This document shows positions 36,574 to 44,822 of a stretch of DNA of 64,000 nucleotides, in pieces. This stretch comes from Roseovarius carneus (lineage in GTDB: Bacteria > Pseudomonadota > Alphaproteobacteria > Rhodobacterales > Rhodobacteraceae), in assembly GCF_020141465.1 (NCBI RefSeq), contig NZ_JAHSPD010000001.1:2922777-2986776 (forward strand), read 5' to 3'. The notes under the pieces were generated by a model. The model was not told where the DNA came from. It saw nothing but the letters and a program-made list of their open reading frames with translations, and made no database searches. The first letter of the stretch is position 1; the number at the start of each line of letters is the position of its first letter. The translations under genes were made by a program, and so were the position numbers.

Positions 36574-37256
36574 TGTTCAAACGCCCCTCGCTCACCTACG
36601 GCAAGACACCGGAACCCGAGACCCCCTATCAGAAGGCGGCACAGGTCTGGGACGACCGCATCGGATCGGCCCGCGTGCAAGCCAAGAACTGGCGTCTGAT
36701 GGCTATCGGATCGCTGTTTCTGTCAACAGCACTGGCCTTCGGTCTCGTCTGGCAATCCACGCAAGGCACCGTCGTGCCTTGGGTCGTCGAGGTGGATCGG
36801 CTGGGCGAGGCCCGCAGCGTCGCCCCCGCCAGTGCCGACTTCGAGGTGACCGACCCGCAGATCGCCTATCACCTCGCGCAATTCATCGAACGGGTCCGCG
36901 CGATCCCGGCCGACCCCATTGTCGTGCGCCAGAACTGGCTGCGCGCATATGAGTTCACCACTGATCGCGGTGCGATGGCGCTGAATGATCATGCCAGGTC
37001 CAACGATCCTTTCGCTCAGATCGGTGAGGTTCAAATCTCGGTCGATGTCTCCAGCGTCATCCGCGCCTCACCCGACAGTTTCCGCATCGCCTGGACCGAA
37101 CGGCGCTATCAGGACGGCAGCCTTGCCGCGACCGAGCGCTGGACAGCGATCCTGACCATTTCGGTCCAGCCACCGCGCAGCGCCGAACGGCTCCGTCAAA
37201 ACCCGCTCGGCATCTACGTCCACGCCATCAACTGGTCACGGGAGCTTCAGCAATGA
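36573..37256 (+). CDS. trbF: Conjugal transfer protein TrbF (VirB8 family)
   Basis: A 227-aa bitopic protein: a cytosolic N terminus (TPYQKAAQVWDDRIGSARVQ), one membrane helix (about residues 43-62) and a periplasmic VirB8-like domain with WVVEVDRLGEA, IVVRQNWLRAYEFTTDRGA and NPLGIYVHAINWSREL at the end. It helps nucleate the type IV secretion core. Overlaps trbL and trbG by 1 and 4 bp. Confidence 0.92.
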   Translation: MFKRPSLTYGKTPEPETPYQKAAQVWDDRIGSARVQAKNWRLMAIGSLFLSTALAFGLVWQSTQGTVVPWVVEVDRLGEARSVAPASADFEVTDPQIAYHLAQFIERVRAIPADPIVVRQNWLRAYEFTTDRGAMALNDHARSNDPFAQIGEVQISVDVSSVIRASPDSFRIAWTERRYQDGSLAATERWTAILTISVQPPRSAERLRQNPLGIYVHAINWSRELQQ

Positions 37257-38209
37257 TACGTTTGCACACGACTATCCCCATCACACTGACCGCGTGTCTA
37301 CTGCTGAGCGCCTGTGCAACCTACACCCCACCCGAAATCGACTATGACAGTGATGTTCCCGCCTTGCCCGCGCCTCCGCCGCCCGTGGTAGAAGAACCGC
37401 TGCGAGCGGTCCACACGCCGCCGCCCTGGACCCCGTCGCGGGGCGGCGACGCGGATGCGGCCACCGCGGAGGCCCGCGTCATCAATGCCAATACGGCCGC
37501 CCGCGTCGAACCCCGCCGCGAGGGCTACTACAATGCGATCCAGGTCTTCCCCTACAGCGAAGGTGCGCTCTACCAGATCTATGCCGCTCCAGGTCAGATC
37601 ACCAACATCGCGCTCGAACCCGGCGAGCAATTGACCGGCGCGGGGCCGATTGCAGCCGGAGACACCACCCGCTGGATAATTGGCGACACCGAAAGCGGCA
37701 ACGGGCGCAGCGCCCGCGTCCATATCCTCGTCAAACCCACTCGGCCGGACATTTTCACCAATCTCGTCATCAATACCGACCGGCGCACCTATCTGCTGGA
37801 ACTGCGCGCCAAGGAGACCTCCTACATGGCGTCTGTCGCCTGGTCCTATCCGCCGGGGCGTGCACTACCGCGCCCGCCTGCAATCGAACGGCCCGTGATC
37901 CCTCCGGCCAGCCAGCGCAACTATCGCTATGGACTGCAAGTCGAAGGGAACACCCCGCCCTGGCGGCCGGACAGTGTGTTCGACGATGGCCGCCGCGTCT
38001 ATGTCGTCTTTCCACGCGGGATCGTGCAGGGCGAGATGCCGCCCCTCTTCGTGCTCGGAACCGATGGGAGCGCGGAACTCGTCAACACCCGCGTCTTCCG
38101 CAACGTCCTGATTGTGGATCGGCTTTTTGCGGCCGCCGAGTTGCGGCTCGGAGGTGACGATCAACAGGTGGTCAGGATTGTGCGCACCGATGGGAGACCG
38201 CGTCCATGA
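37253..38209 (+). CDS. trbG: Conjugal transfer protein TrbG (VirB9 family)
   Basis: A 318-aa protein with a lipobox-like signal (LTACLLLSACATY), a Pro-rich linker (ALPAPPPPVVEEP) and two beta-sandwich domains of VirB9 type: NAIQVFPYSEGALYQIYAAP with GQITNIALEPGEQL, and the C-terminal FDDGRRVYVVFPRGI with RLGGDDQQVVRIVR. It forms part of the outer-membrane core complex with TrbI. It overlaps trbF and trbI by 4 bp each. Confidence 0.92.
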   Translation: MIRLHTTIPITLTACLLLSACATYTPPEIDYDSDVPALPAPPPPVVEEPLRAVHTPPPWTPSRGGDADAATAEARVINANTAARVEPRREGYYNAIQVFPYSEGALYQIYAAPGQITNIALEPGEQLTGAGPIAAGDTTRWIIGDTESGNGRSARVHILVKPTRPDIFTNLVINTDRRTYLLELRAKETSYMASVAWSYPPGRALPRPPAIERPVIPPASQRNYRYGLQVEGNTPPWRPDSVFDDGRRVYVVFPRGIVQGEMPPLFVLGTDGSAELVNTRVFRNVLIVDRLFAAAELRLGGDDQQVVRIVRTDGRPRP

Positions 38210-39381
38210 CCACGTCAGCCTCAGACTCCAGAGTGTCGCCCTCGGCCAACCCAAGTGACCCGTTCCGGCTACGGCCCGATCCGCCCCGCGTCGTGCGCCT
38301 CTCCCGCAAGGTCCTCGGCGGTATCGCGGTCATCACAGCGGTTGGTATCGGCGGAGCCTTGATCTTCGCCTTGCAGGACCGCCCGACCCGAGATCGCCCC
38401 GGCGAACTCTTCACCACCGAAAATCGCCCCACCGCAGACGAACTGCGCCGTCTGCCCTCAGATTACAGTGGCGTCCCGCAACTCGGACCCGCCCTGCCCG
38501 GAGACCTCGGACGCCCAATCCTGAGGACACAGGACGCGGGTCAACCTGTTCCCGCCTCGCCCATGCCGGGACCAGATCCTGCCGAGCAACGCCGTTTAGC
38601 TGAAGAAGAGGCCGCCCGCACAAGCGAAGTGTTTTTTGCAACGCAATCACCGACCGCTCCTTCGGGCTTCGCTGCACCAAGTGCCGCATCTCCGGGTAGC
38701 TTCACCGCACCACAACCAGACGGCGGTGCACAAACGGATCAAGATCGCCAACTCGCCTTCCTCAATGCCCCTGTCGATCGTCGCATCGTTGCCCCGGATC
38801 GTGTCACCCCACCCGCCTCGCCTTACGTCCTTCAGGCGGGGTCCGTCATTCCCGCTGCCCTCGTCTCGGGCATTCGCTCTGACCTCCCCGGCCAAATCGT
38901 CGCTCAAGTGACCCAGAACGTCTATGACAGCCCATCGGGGCGATATCTTCTCCTGCCGCAGGGGAGCCGACTGATCGGTGAGTACGATAACGGCGTCGGC
39001 TTCGGTCAGCGACGTATCCTATTGGTCTGGAACCGGATCATTCTGCCAGACGGTCGGTCGATTGTTTTGGAGCGCCTGCCCGGGACCGACAGTGCTGGTT
39101 ATGCTGGCCTCGAGGATGGCGTCGATCATCATTGGGGAGACCTTTTGCGAGCCGCCGGACTCGCCACCCTACTCAACATCGGTACGGAACTCAGCGCAGA
39201 CGAAGACGATCCGGTCGCCCGCGCGATACGCGACGGCGTTCAGGACACCATCGGCAATGCCGGCCAGGGGATCGTCAGCCGCCAGTTGGATGTGCCACCG
39301 ACGCTCACCATCCGGCCAGGATTCCCCGTTCGGGTGATTGTCACGCGCGATCTGATCCTTGAACCCCGAGGAGATCACTGA
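38206..39381 (+). CDS. trbI: Conjugal transfer protein TrbI (VirB10 family)
   Basis: A 391-aa bitopic protein: a cytosolic N terminus, one membrane helix (about residues 43-60), a Pro-rich periplasmic linker and a C-terminal VirB10 beta barrel with APASPYVLQAG-like start, SGRYLLLPQGSRLIGEYDNG, RILLVWNRIILPDGRSI and the antenna region. Last member of the trb core, followed with one-base overlap by the DUF2274 gene. Confidence 0.93.
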   Translation: MTTSASDSRVSPSANPSDPFRLRPDPPRVVRLSRKVLGGIAVITAVGIGGALIFALQDRPTRDRPGELFTTENRPTADELRRLPSDYSGVPQLGPALPGDLGRPILRTQDAGQPVPASPMPGPDPAEQRRLAEEEAARTSEVFFATQSPTAPSGFAAPSAASPGSFTAPQPDGGAQTDQDRQLAFLNAPVDRRIVAPDRVTPPASPYVLQAGSVIPAALVSGIRSDLPGQIVAQVTQNVYDSPSGRYLLLPQGSRLIGEYDNGVGFGQRRILLVWNRIILPDGRSIVLERLPGTDSAGYAGLEDGVDHHWGDLLRAAGLATLLNIGTELSADEDDPVARAIRDGVQDTIGNAGQGIVSRQLDVPPTLTIRPGFPVRVIVTRDLILEPRGDH

Positions 39382-39605
39382 TGACTAAATTGAAACTGGG
39401 AGCTTTGTCAGACGACAAACCCGTGAAGCTGACAATTGAAATGCCCGCTGCGATCCACCGGGACCTTGTCGTCTATGCAAAGGTGCTGGAACGCCAAACT
39501 GGCCAAACGCTTGACGATCCGGCCAAACTGATCAGCCCAATGCTTGAACGCTTTATGGCAACAGATCGAGGATTTGCAAAGCTGCGGCGAGAGGTGCCGA
39601 AATAG
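39381..39605 (+). CDS. DUF2274 protein
   Basis: A 74-aa soluble protein of the DUF2274 family (LKLGALSDDKPVKLTIEMPA; then LVVYAKVLERQTGQ and MLERFMATDRGFAKLR). It ends nearly every Tn4371-like trb operon. The sequence resembles a small ribbon-helix-helix protein, so DNA binding or regulation of the trb genes is possible. It shares one base with the end of trbI. Role not established. Confidence 0.85.
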   Translation: MTKLKLGALSDDKPVKLTIEMPAAIHRDLVVYAKVLERQTGQTLDDPAKLISPMLERFMATDRGFAKLRREVPK

Positions 39606-39793
39606 CGCCGTTCCGCTGCTTTGCGACCGGCAATCACGTAAGTAGCAGGTCTTTCTGCTACGCCACATTGCGCCACTGCATCTCGTTCTAGCCGTGACCA
39701 ATCTAACGCCGCCGGAACCCGCCGCCCGCTCCCGTTGATTTACGCCTGTTTCCAGTCGATTTTGACACCGAAACCATGGTCTGCGAGGCATTC

Positions 39794-40060
39794 ATGAACA
39801 CCCTCTTTCTCTTGATGGCGCAATATGATGCACGCGCAATCGTGCCTGCAGAAACTGTCTGCAGGGACTACTTCTCGCATTTATCGCTTGCCAAATTTCT
39901 TAGAAAAGTGGGCTCCGGAGACATTGACCTGCCGCTTACACGCTCAGAAAAAAGCCAGAAGAGTGCGCGGGGCGTCCATATTCAGGATCTAGCGGAATAT
40001 CTGGACAGGCGACGCGCTGTGGCATTGTCAGAAGCCCGCACCTTTCAAGAAAGTCCCTAA
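39794..40060 (+). CDS. PrtN-like pyocin-activator family protein
   Basis: An 88-aa protein with the PyocinActivator (PrtN) pattern: MNTLFLLMAQYDARAIVPAE, VCRDYFSHLSLAKFLRKVGS, GDIDLPLTRSEKSQKSARGV, HIQDLAEYLDRRRAVA. PrtN of Pseudomonas turns on pyocin genes after DNA damage; alphaproteobacterial homologues occur on mobile elements, often without pyocin genes nearby. An in-frame ATG at 39776 would add six residues, but the family starts at MNTLF. No colicin or phage-tail operon is seen downstream. It may control excision or transfer genes. Confidence 0.85.
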   Translation: MNTLFLLMAQYDARAIVPAETVCRDYFSHLSLAKFLRKVGSGDIDLPLTRSEKSQKSARGVHIQDLAEYLDRRRAVALSEARTFQESP

Positions 40061-40662
40061 GGTCGAAGCGAAGAGCGATCTTGGAGACTTCGCAAACTGT
40101 CAGATCAACGCCAACGACGTACAAATTCATTAATTCCCAAGCCTGGAAGACCAGTCGCATACTGAAACGCACGCTTCTCCCCTGTGATACGGCCCCCTAG
40201 GATAGCGGTCATTGATCCAACTTGCGGCGAATGGCTGGAACGAGCCGATACTGTTGAAAAACTCCGTATTCGAGCGATGGCGACCAAATCTGCGGAACAC
40301 AGTCCCGCGAAATGCGTATATCGCGAACAACGTTTTCTAGGGGCCCCCTGAAAGAACAAAGTTCCAACTTTTCAAGGCGATTTTGAGGTTGAAGAGTTTT
40401 TCAACAAAATCAGCCCAAACCACCGGATGCTGCGCTAACAACCGAGGTCGGAAAAGCGGTCCAAAGTTGCCGTTCGACCCAAAAATACTTTGTCGCGAGC
40501 CGAGCAAATGGCGTGGTCAAATGTAGACGCAGGCGTCGGATCGCACCCTTCTATTTCTAAAGCTTGCTTTGACCGCGTTCGCGGACCTCACCATCGTGAT
40601 CGGAGTCTCACTCGGTCTTGCTTTGCGATTGCGGCGACAGAATGCCTCTTGATCGCTGAGCG
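40061..40662. other. 602-bp gene-free stretch with IS-end-like inverted repeats
   Basis: No convincing gene is present between the PrtN-like gene and the histidine kinase gene. It contains a perfect 13-bp inverted repeat (listed separately at 40252-40406) and a second short inverted pair CCCCTAG (about 40194-40200) / CTAGGGG (about 40336-40342). The stretch looks like the scar of former insertion elements at the junction between the trb module and the two-component locus. Confidence 0.5.
40252..40406. repeat. MITE-like segment with 13-bp perfect terminal inverted repeats
   Basis: TGTTGAAAAACTC (40252-40264) and GAGTTTTTCAACA (40394-40406) are exact reverse complements bounding 155 bp without a gene. 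GTTGAAAAACTC-like ends are seen in several IS5- and IS1182-related elements, so this may be a miniature or deleted insertion element. No flanking target duplication was identified by eye. Confidence 0.5.
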
Positions 40663-42003
40663 CTAACGCCTCGAACCAGCGATCGGAAGCTTGATGCACA
40701 CTTCGAAACCATCGTCCTTGCCCACGCGGGGGGAATTGAGGATGAGCTGGCTCCCGATCCGTTCCGAAATTGCCGCGACAATCGCAAGGCCGAGACCGCT
40801 TCCGGTGGTGTTCGGGCCTGCACGTTCAAAACGGGCGGTCAGGTTTTCCAGTTTCTCTTTCGGCACCACGGGGCCGCCGTTTGCAACGCTCAATGTGCCA
40901 TCTTGTGCCAGGGACACGTCTATTGCTTCGTTTTCCGTGCCATGCCGGATCGCATTTTCAATCATGTTGCGACACAGGATACCAAAGGCGTCCGGGTCCA
41001 GATCTGAAACGACCGGTCCGTCGGGAAGCGTCAGCACGATGCGGCCCGGCGACATGGTGCGCTCAATCTCGTCCACGATAACCTGCGCGATGCCGCGCAG
41101 GTCTGAGGTTTGGTCCAGCCGCAGGCGACCTCCTTCGGCGCGGGCGAGTTGCATCAGGCGTTCCGACAGGCGTGTCAGCCGTTTCAGCGTGGCCTCGATA
41201 TCTGCTGCCCGCGCAGACGCTGCGGGGTCGTCTGTTTCTGACTGCAACCTTTGCGATTGTGCGATGGCTCCGGCAAGGGGTGTTCGCAATTCGTGCGCGG
41301 CATTGGCTGCAAAGCTGCGTTCGGCGTCGAATGCGCCCTTCAGGCGGCTCAGAAGATCATTCAGCGTTGTTGCGACAGGGGCAATTTCCAGTGGGATGTC
41401 ATCTACCGGAACGGGCGACAGGTCGCGGGCATCGCGCGCATCAAGCCCTTCGCGGAAACGCCGCACAGGACCAAAGCTGGCCCCCACGGCAAGGAAAATG
41501 GCGAGGAGAGCCAGGGGGATCACGACCAGAAGCGGCAGGCCCAGCCCCATCTGGATTTCCCGTGCGACCGTGGCGCGGTGGTCCAGCGGTTCGGCCACCG
41601 AAATGCGAACGCTGCCCTGCAAGGCGTCCTCGTTGTAAAGCCTGTGGGTTGCGGTCTGACGGAAGCCCGTTCCGTCATAGGAAGGAAATATATCCGGATC
41701 GGCGGCATGCGATTGCAGCAGGATGCGCCCCCGCGCGTCCCGCACGATGTAAGTGAAGAACTCGGTATGTTCGCGGATCGCGCCAAGGCGTTGGGTCACA
41801 CCGTCATCTTCGCGGCCGACAATCTCTTGCACGGCCAGCGGAAGAAGGCGCTGCGCCGTTTCTTGCAGGGCGGAGTCGAAGACCTCATCCATTTCGTGGC
41901 GCAGGTTTACCGCCGTCACCGTGGCGGTCGCGATCCACAGAAGCGTCAACCCGATACCCAATGACAGCCCCAAACGGGCCTGGAGGCTACGTGGCAGTCT
42001 CAT
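40663..42003 (-). CDS. Two-component sensor histidine kinase (QseC/PmrB-like)
   Basis: A 446-aa membrane histidine kinase: two helices (about 11-32 and 152-174) flanking a periplasmic domain of about 120 residues, a HAMP linker (FGPVRRFREGLDARD), the H-box AAHELRTPLAGA with phosphoacceptor His237, and an HATPase domain (CRNMIENAIRHG N-box; ERAGPNTTGSGLGLAIV G-box). It overlaps its response regulator gene by 4 bp. It is divergent from the PepSY-ApbE locus, which it likely controls. The signal is unknown; PepSY/ferric-type neighbours suggest metal or envelope redox sensing. Confidence 0.9.
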   Translation of the reverse strand: MRLPRSLQARLGLSLGIGLTLLWIATATVTAVNLRHEMDEVFDSALQETAQRLLPLAVQEIVGREDDGVTQRLGAIREHTEFFTYIVRDARGRILLQSHAADPDIFPSYDGTGFRQTATHRLYNEDALQGSVRISVAEPLDHRATVAREIQMGLGLPLLVVIPLALLAIFLAVGASFGPVRRFREGLDARDARDLSPVPVDDIPLEIAPVATTLNDLLSRLKGAFDAERSFAANAAHELRTPLAGAIAQSQRLQSETDDPAASARAADIEATLKRLTRLSERLMQLARAEGGRLRLDQTSDLRGIAQVIVDEIERTMSPGRIVLTLPDGPVVSDLDPDAFGILCRNMIENAIRHGTENEAIDVSLAQDGTLSVANGGPVVPKEKLENLTARFERAGPNTTGSGLGLAIVAAISERIGSQLILNSPRVGKDDGFEVCIKLPIAGSRR

Positions 42004-42659
42004 GAAGGTCCCAGACGATAACCCATGCCACGCTCGGTCTGTATCACGTCAGCCCCAAGTTTCTTGCGCAGGCGACTGACATGGACTTCGATGGTGTTGC
42101 TTTCGATTTCGGCCCCGTGGGCATAAAGTTTGTCTTCAAGCTGCGTTTTCGACAGCAGCTGACCCGGGCGTGCCAGAAACGCATCGAACAGCGCCCATTC
42201 GCGCGCGGTCAGTTGGACCGGTTTGCCGTTCCGGTGGATGCTGCGGGAGGCAAGATCGATGTCGAGTGCGCCATGGGTGATGATCGGGTTTGGATTGCCG
42301 CTATACCGGCGCGCGACCGATCCGATCCGGGCGGTGAGTTCCGACAGGTCGAACGGTTTGACCAGATAATCGTCAGCCCCCGCATTCAACCCTTCGATCC
42401 GATCCGAAATCTGGTCAAGGGCTGTCAGGATGATCACCGGGGTCACGTCCCCCCGATTTCGGATCGTCTTCAGAAATCCAATGCCACGACCATCGGGCAG
42501 CATGAGGTCAAGCAGCAGGAGATCATAGGCGGCAACCGCCATTGCATCGCCCGCCGCATCAAGCCGTGTCACCCAGTCCACGGAGTGGCCATCGGCGGCG
42601 ATCTGGTCGCGCACGGCGGTGCCCAGAACGGTATCATCCTCGATCAGCAGAATGCGCAT
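42000..42659 (-). CDS. OmpR/QseB-family response regulator
   Basis: A 219-aa regulator with a receiver domain (acid pocket EDD at 7-9, phosphorylation at Asp51 in LLLLDLMLPDG, Lys in YLVKPFD) and a C-terminal winged helix (LTAREWALFDAFLARPGQLL; ESNTIEVHVSRLRKKLG). The start at 42659 (MRILLIEDD) is the family norm; eight in-frame codons upstream are rejected. The gene is transcribed with the kinase and divergent from the PepSY gene at 42805. Confidence 0.92.
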   Translation of the reverse strand: MRILLIEDDTVLGTAVRDQIAADGHSVDWVTRLDAAGDAMAVAAYDLLLLDLMLPDGRGIGFLKTIRNRGDVTPVIILTALDQISDRIEGLNAGADDYLVKPFDLSELTARIGSVARRYSGNPNPIITHGALDIDLASRSIHRNGKPVQLTAREWALFDAFLARPGQLLSKTQLEDKLYAHGAEIESNTIEVHVSRLRKKLGADVIQTERGMGYRLGPS

Positions 42660-42804
42660 GGGTGTCGGATTCCTTTGTTTCACAAGTCATCTTGAACAAT
42701 CCAGCTTACGCGAGACTGACGCACATCAGCCCGCGAGCTTCAGGAACCTGTCAGGTTGGTGGCGCATGGTCTGGTGAAATTGGCCGCAATCCGGAGTTTG
42801 CCGC

Positions 42805-43089
42805 ATGAAGAAGACACTGACAATGCTCGCCGTTTTCGCCACGCTTTCGGCGGGCGCTGCGATTGCCGACGATGATGACTGTTTTGTCCCCATGGCCGAC
42901 TGGCAGCCGCGCGAAGCGGTGGCGCAGATGGCGTTGGACAACGGTTGGACCGTGCGTCGGATCAAGATCGATGATGGCTGTTACGAAATTGATGGCCGCG
43001 ATGCACAGGGGCGTCGGATCGAAGTGACCGTTCATCCGCAGACCCTTCAAATGATCGAATTCGAATACGAGGATGACGACGATGACTGA
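42805..43089 (+). CDS. Small exported PepSY-domain protein
   Basis: A 94-aa protein with a signal peptide (KKTLTMLAVFATLSAGAAIA) and a single PepSY domain (REAVAQMALDNGWTVRRIKI; CYEIDGRDAQGRRIEV). It ends in an acidic tail, EYEDDDDD. Such small PepSY proteins are common next to QseBC-like systems and cytochrome b561 genes. Its 3' end overlaps the start of the cytochrome b gene. Role: probably binds metal or modulates a periplasmic redox protein; inferred. Confidence 0.85.
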   Translation: MKKTLTMLAVFATLSAGAAIADDDDCFVPMADWQPREAVAQMALDNGWTVRRIKIDDGCYEIDGRDAQGRRIEVTVHPQTLQMIEFEYEDDDDD

Positions 43090-43741
43090 GACCTCTGCAC
43101 ATGATGCGTCTTCAACCGCGCAAGGATCTACGGCCAAGGTCCGTGTCTGGGATCCTTTGGTCCGGGTCTTTCACTGGAGTTTGGTTGTCACGTTTGTCGT
43201 GGCCTATCTGAGCGCCGAGGAGCTTGGCACGGTGCACGAAATCGCGGGTTACATTGTCGCCGGACTGATTGCGTTCCGTTTGATCTGGGGCCTTGTCGGC
43301 AGCAAATACGCCCGTTTCTCGCAGTTCCTGCGGGGACCGTCGCAAACGATTGGCTATATCGGAGATGTCGTGCGCGGCAAGGAGCATCGGTATCTTGGCC
43401 ACAACCCTGCTGGCGCCGCAATGACCGTCGCCTTGCTCCTGACACTCGCAGGCACCGCCTTTACGGGGTGGCTGCTTGAAGATGAGGGCCGTTTTGCAAT
43501 GCTGCCTGACCTGCCACAGATTGTCTCTCCGGCCTATGCCGATGGCGACGAAGAAGGGTATGGCGGAGGCGGGTCGGAAGCCGTCGAAGAGGCGCATGAG
43601 GTGCTGGCTAACGTCATGTTGTTCCTGATCGCCGTCCATGTCGGCGGGGTTGTGCTGACCTCTTTCCGCCATAAAGAAAACCTCGCGCGGTCCATGGTCA
43701 CCGGCGACAAGCGCGCGCCAGAGCCCGGCGATATTTCCTGA
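43082..43741 (+). CDS. Cytochrome b561-type membrane protein
   Basis: A 219-aa Ni,Fe-hydrogenase/b561-type diheme cytochrome with four helices. Probable haem His residues occur in RVFHWSLVVTFVVAYLSA, TVHEIAGYIVAGL and NVMLFLIAVHVGGVV. The loop DGDEEGYGGGGSEAVEEAHE is unusually Gly/Glu-rich. The start at 43082 is chosen because GAGG at 43069-43072 gives correct spacing; an ATG at 43073 is too close. It would carry electrons from the quinone pool to periplasmic acceptors. A terminator follows at 43780. Confidence 0.87.
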   Translation: MTETSAHDASSTAQGSTAKVRVWDPLVRVFHWSLVVTFVVAYLSAEELGTVHEIAGYIVAGLIAFRLIWGLVGSKYARFSQFLRGPSQTIGYIGDVVRGKEHRYLGHNPAGAAMTVALLLTLAGTAFTGWLLEDEGRFAMLPDLPQIVSPAYADGDEEGYGGGGSEAVEEAHEVLANVMLFLIAVHVGGVVLTSFRHKENLARSMVTGDKRAPEPGDIS

Positions 43742-43779
43742 ACGTTCCCCCGCGCCGAATGTCCCTTCGACGCTTCCCT

Positions 43780-43808
43780 GGCCCCGCTATCTTAGGTGGG
43801 GCCTTTTT
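43780..43808 (+). terminator. Rho-independent terminator after the cytochrome b gene
   Basis: GGCCCC (43780-43785) pairs with GGGGCC (43798-43803) and is followed directly by TTTTT (43804-43808). It lies 39 bp after the stop and separates the PepSY-cytochrome transcript from the Asp-rich protein transcript. Confidence 0.8.
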
Positions 43809-43929
43809 ACTTTCCGGCGTCGTTCTGACGTCTTTCTGACGGCAAGCTGAAGCAAAAAACCGTGTCACGTCAGGAAGACCTCAGGTGGTGTCTCCAGATT
43901 GTTCTCAGCACACAAACGGAGACATGACC

Positions 43930-44295
43930 ATGAAAAAGACACTCGCCCTTCTTGCAGCAACAACCGCGCTATCCGCAGCCATCACCGCACCGGCCTGGAG
44001 CGCGATGCGCACAAGCAATAGCGAATTTCTACCTTTCGCAGCAGTTCTCGAAGCCGATCAGGACGCCATGCCGCTGATTTTTGCCAGCAGCGATGATGAT
44101 GACGACCGCGAATATCACAATGGCGCGCGGTATGAAGACGACGACGATGATGATGACTGCGACGACGATGAAGATGAAGATGAAGATGATGATTGCGGCA
44201 ACAGCGCCCGCAATGCAGCACCCGCAGGCACCACCCCTCCGCCGCAAAATGGCCTGTTCGGCAATGGCACTCCGCCAGTCGTTCAAATGAATTGA
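43930..44295 (+). CDS. Exported protein with extreme Asp/Glu-rich segment
   Basis: A 121-aa protein: a signal peptide (KKTLALLAATTALSAAITAP), a short linker and then about 40 residues that are almost only Asp and Glu (ASSDDDDDREYHNG, then runs of seven or more acidic residues with two Cys: DDDCDDDEDEDEDDDC). A Pro/Gly/Asn-rich tail follows. No family is recognised. The acidic stretch should bind calcium, iron or other cations, or tether a basic cytochrome. ATG codons at 43924 and 43930 are both possible; spacing from ACGGAGAC favours 43930. Neighbours are redox genes. Confidence 0.7.
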   Translation: MKKTLALLAATTALSAAITAPAWSAMRTSNSEFLPFAAVLEADQDAMPLIFASSDDDDDREYHNGARYEDDDDDDDCDDDEDEDEDDDCGNSARNAAPAGTTPPPQNGLFGNGTPPVVQMN

Positions 44296-44339
44296 CGCTT
44301 ATCCTTACATTCCCATGTCCTTAGAAAGGCACATTCCCC

Positions 44340-44810
44340 ATGAAATCACTTCTTGCAACACTGGCGCTGACCACGGCGCTCACGCTCCCCGGACTCGCAA
44401 TGGCGCGTCCGGTGACCTTGACCACGACGATGAACAATTACGGAGGCGATGGGGCCTATCTTGCGCTTTATGTCACTGATGCCGCGGGGGCCTACGCTGG
44501 CAGCCTCTGGATGGCTGGCGGCAAGTCGAAATACTATGAACACCTGAGCGAGTGGTACCGGGCCACCGCCGGTGACACCGCACAAATCAACGGGATCACC
44601 GGGGCCAGTGTCGGGGCCGGACGGACGCTTGAAATCACGCTTGATCTGGCTGATGCGCTGTTTGATGCGGGCTATACTCTTCATATCGACGCCGCCGTCG
44701 AGGACATGCGCGACAGCCCGAACGAGGTCGCGGTGCCCCTGACGACAGGCGGTGCAGGCACGCCGATCACAGGGCGCCGCTACATCGCTGATTTCACCTA
44801 CGACATGTAA
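44340..44810 (+). CDS. DUF2271 exported protein, probable FMN-carrying substrate of ApbE
   Basis: A 156-aa protein with a signal peptide ending GLAMA and a DUF2271 domain (ALYVTDAAGAYAGSLWMAGG, KYYEHLSEWYRATAGD). Residues 84-90 read NGITGAS, close to the flavinylation motif D-x-x-[ST]-G-A-[ST] recognised by ApbE; Thr87 would carry FMN. An ApbE gene lies 2.2 kb downstream in the same direction. The domain is clear. Covalent flavin attachment is inferred, and the first motif residue is Asn where Asp is usual. Confidence 0.82.
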   Translation: MKSLLATLALTTALTLPGLAMARPVTLTTTMNNYGGDGAYLALYVTDAAGAYAGSLWMAGGKSKYYEHLSEWYRATAGDTAQINGITGASVGAGRTLEITLDLADALFDAGYTLHIDAAVEDMRDSPNEVAVPLTTGGAGTPITGRRYIADFTYDM

Positions 44811-44822
44811 GGAGGCCCGGCG

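Noticed and set aside
44090..44200. GAT/GAC repeats as a pure microsatellite or assembly artefact
   Set aside because: The repeat stays in one frame after a good signal peptide, with mixed Asp/Glu codons and Cys, so a real acidic protein is more likely.
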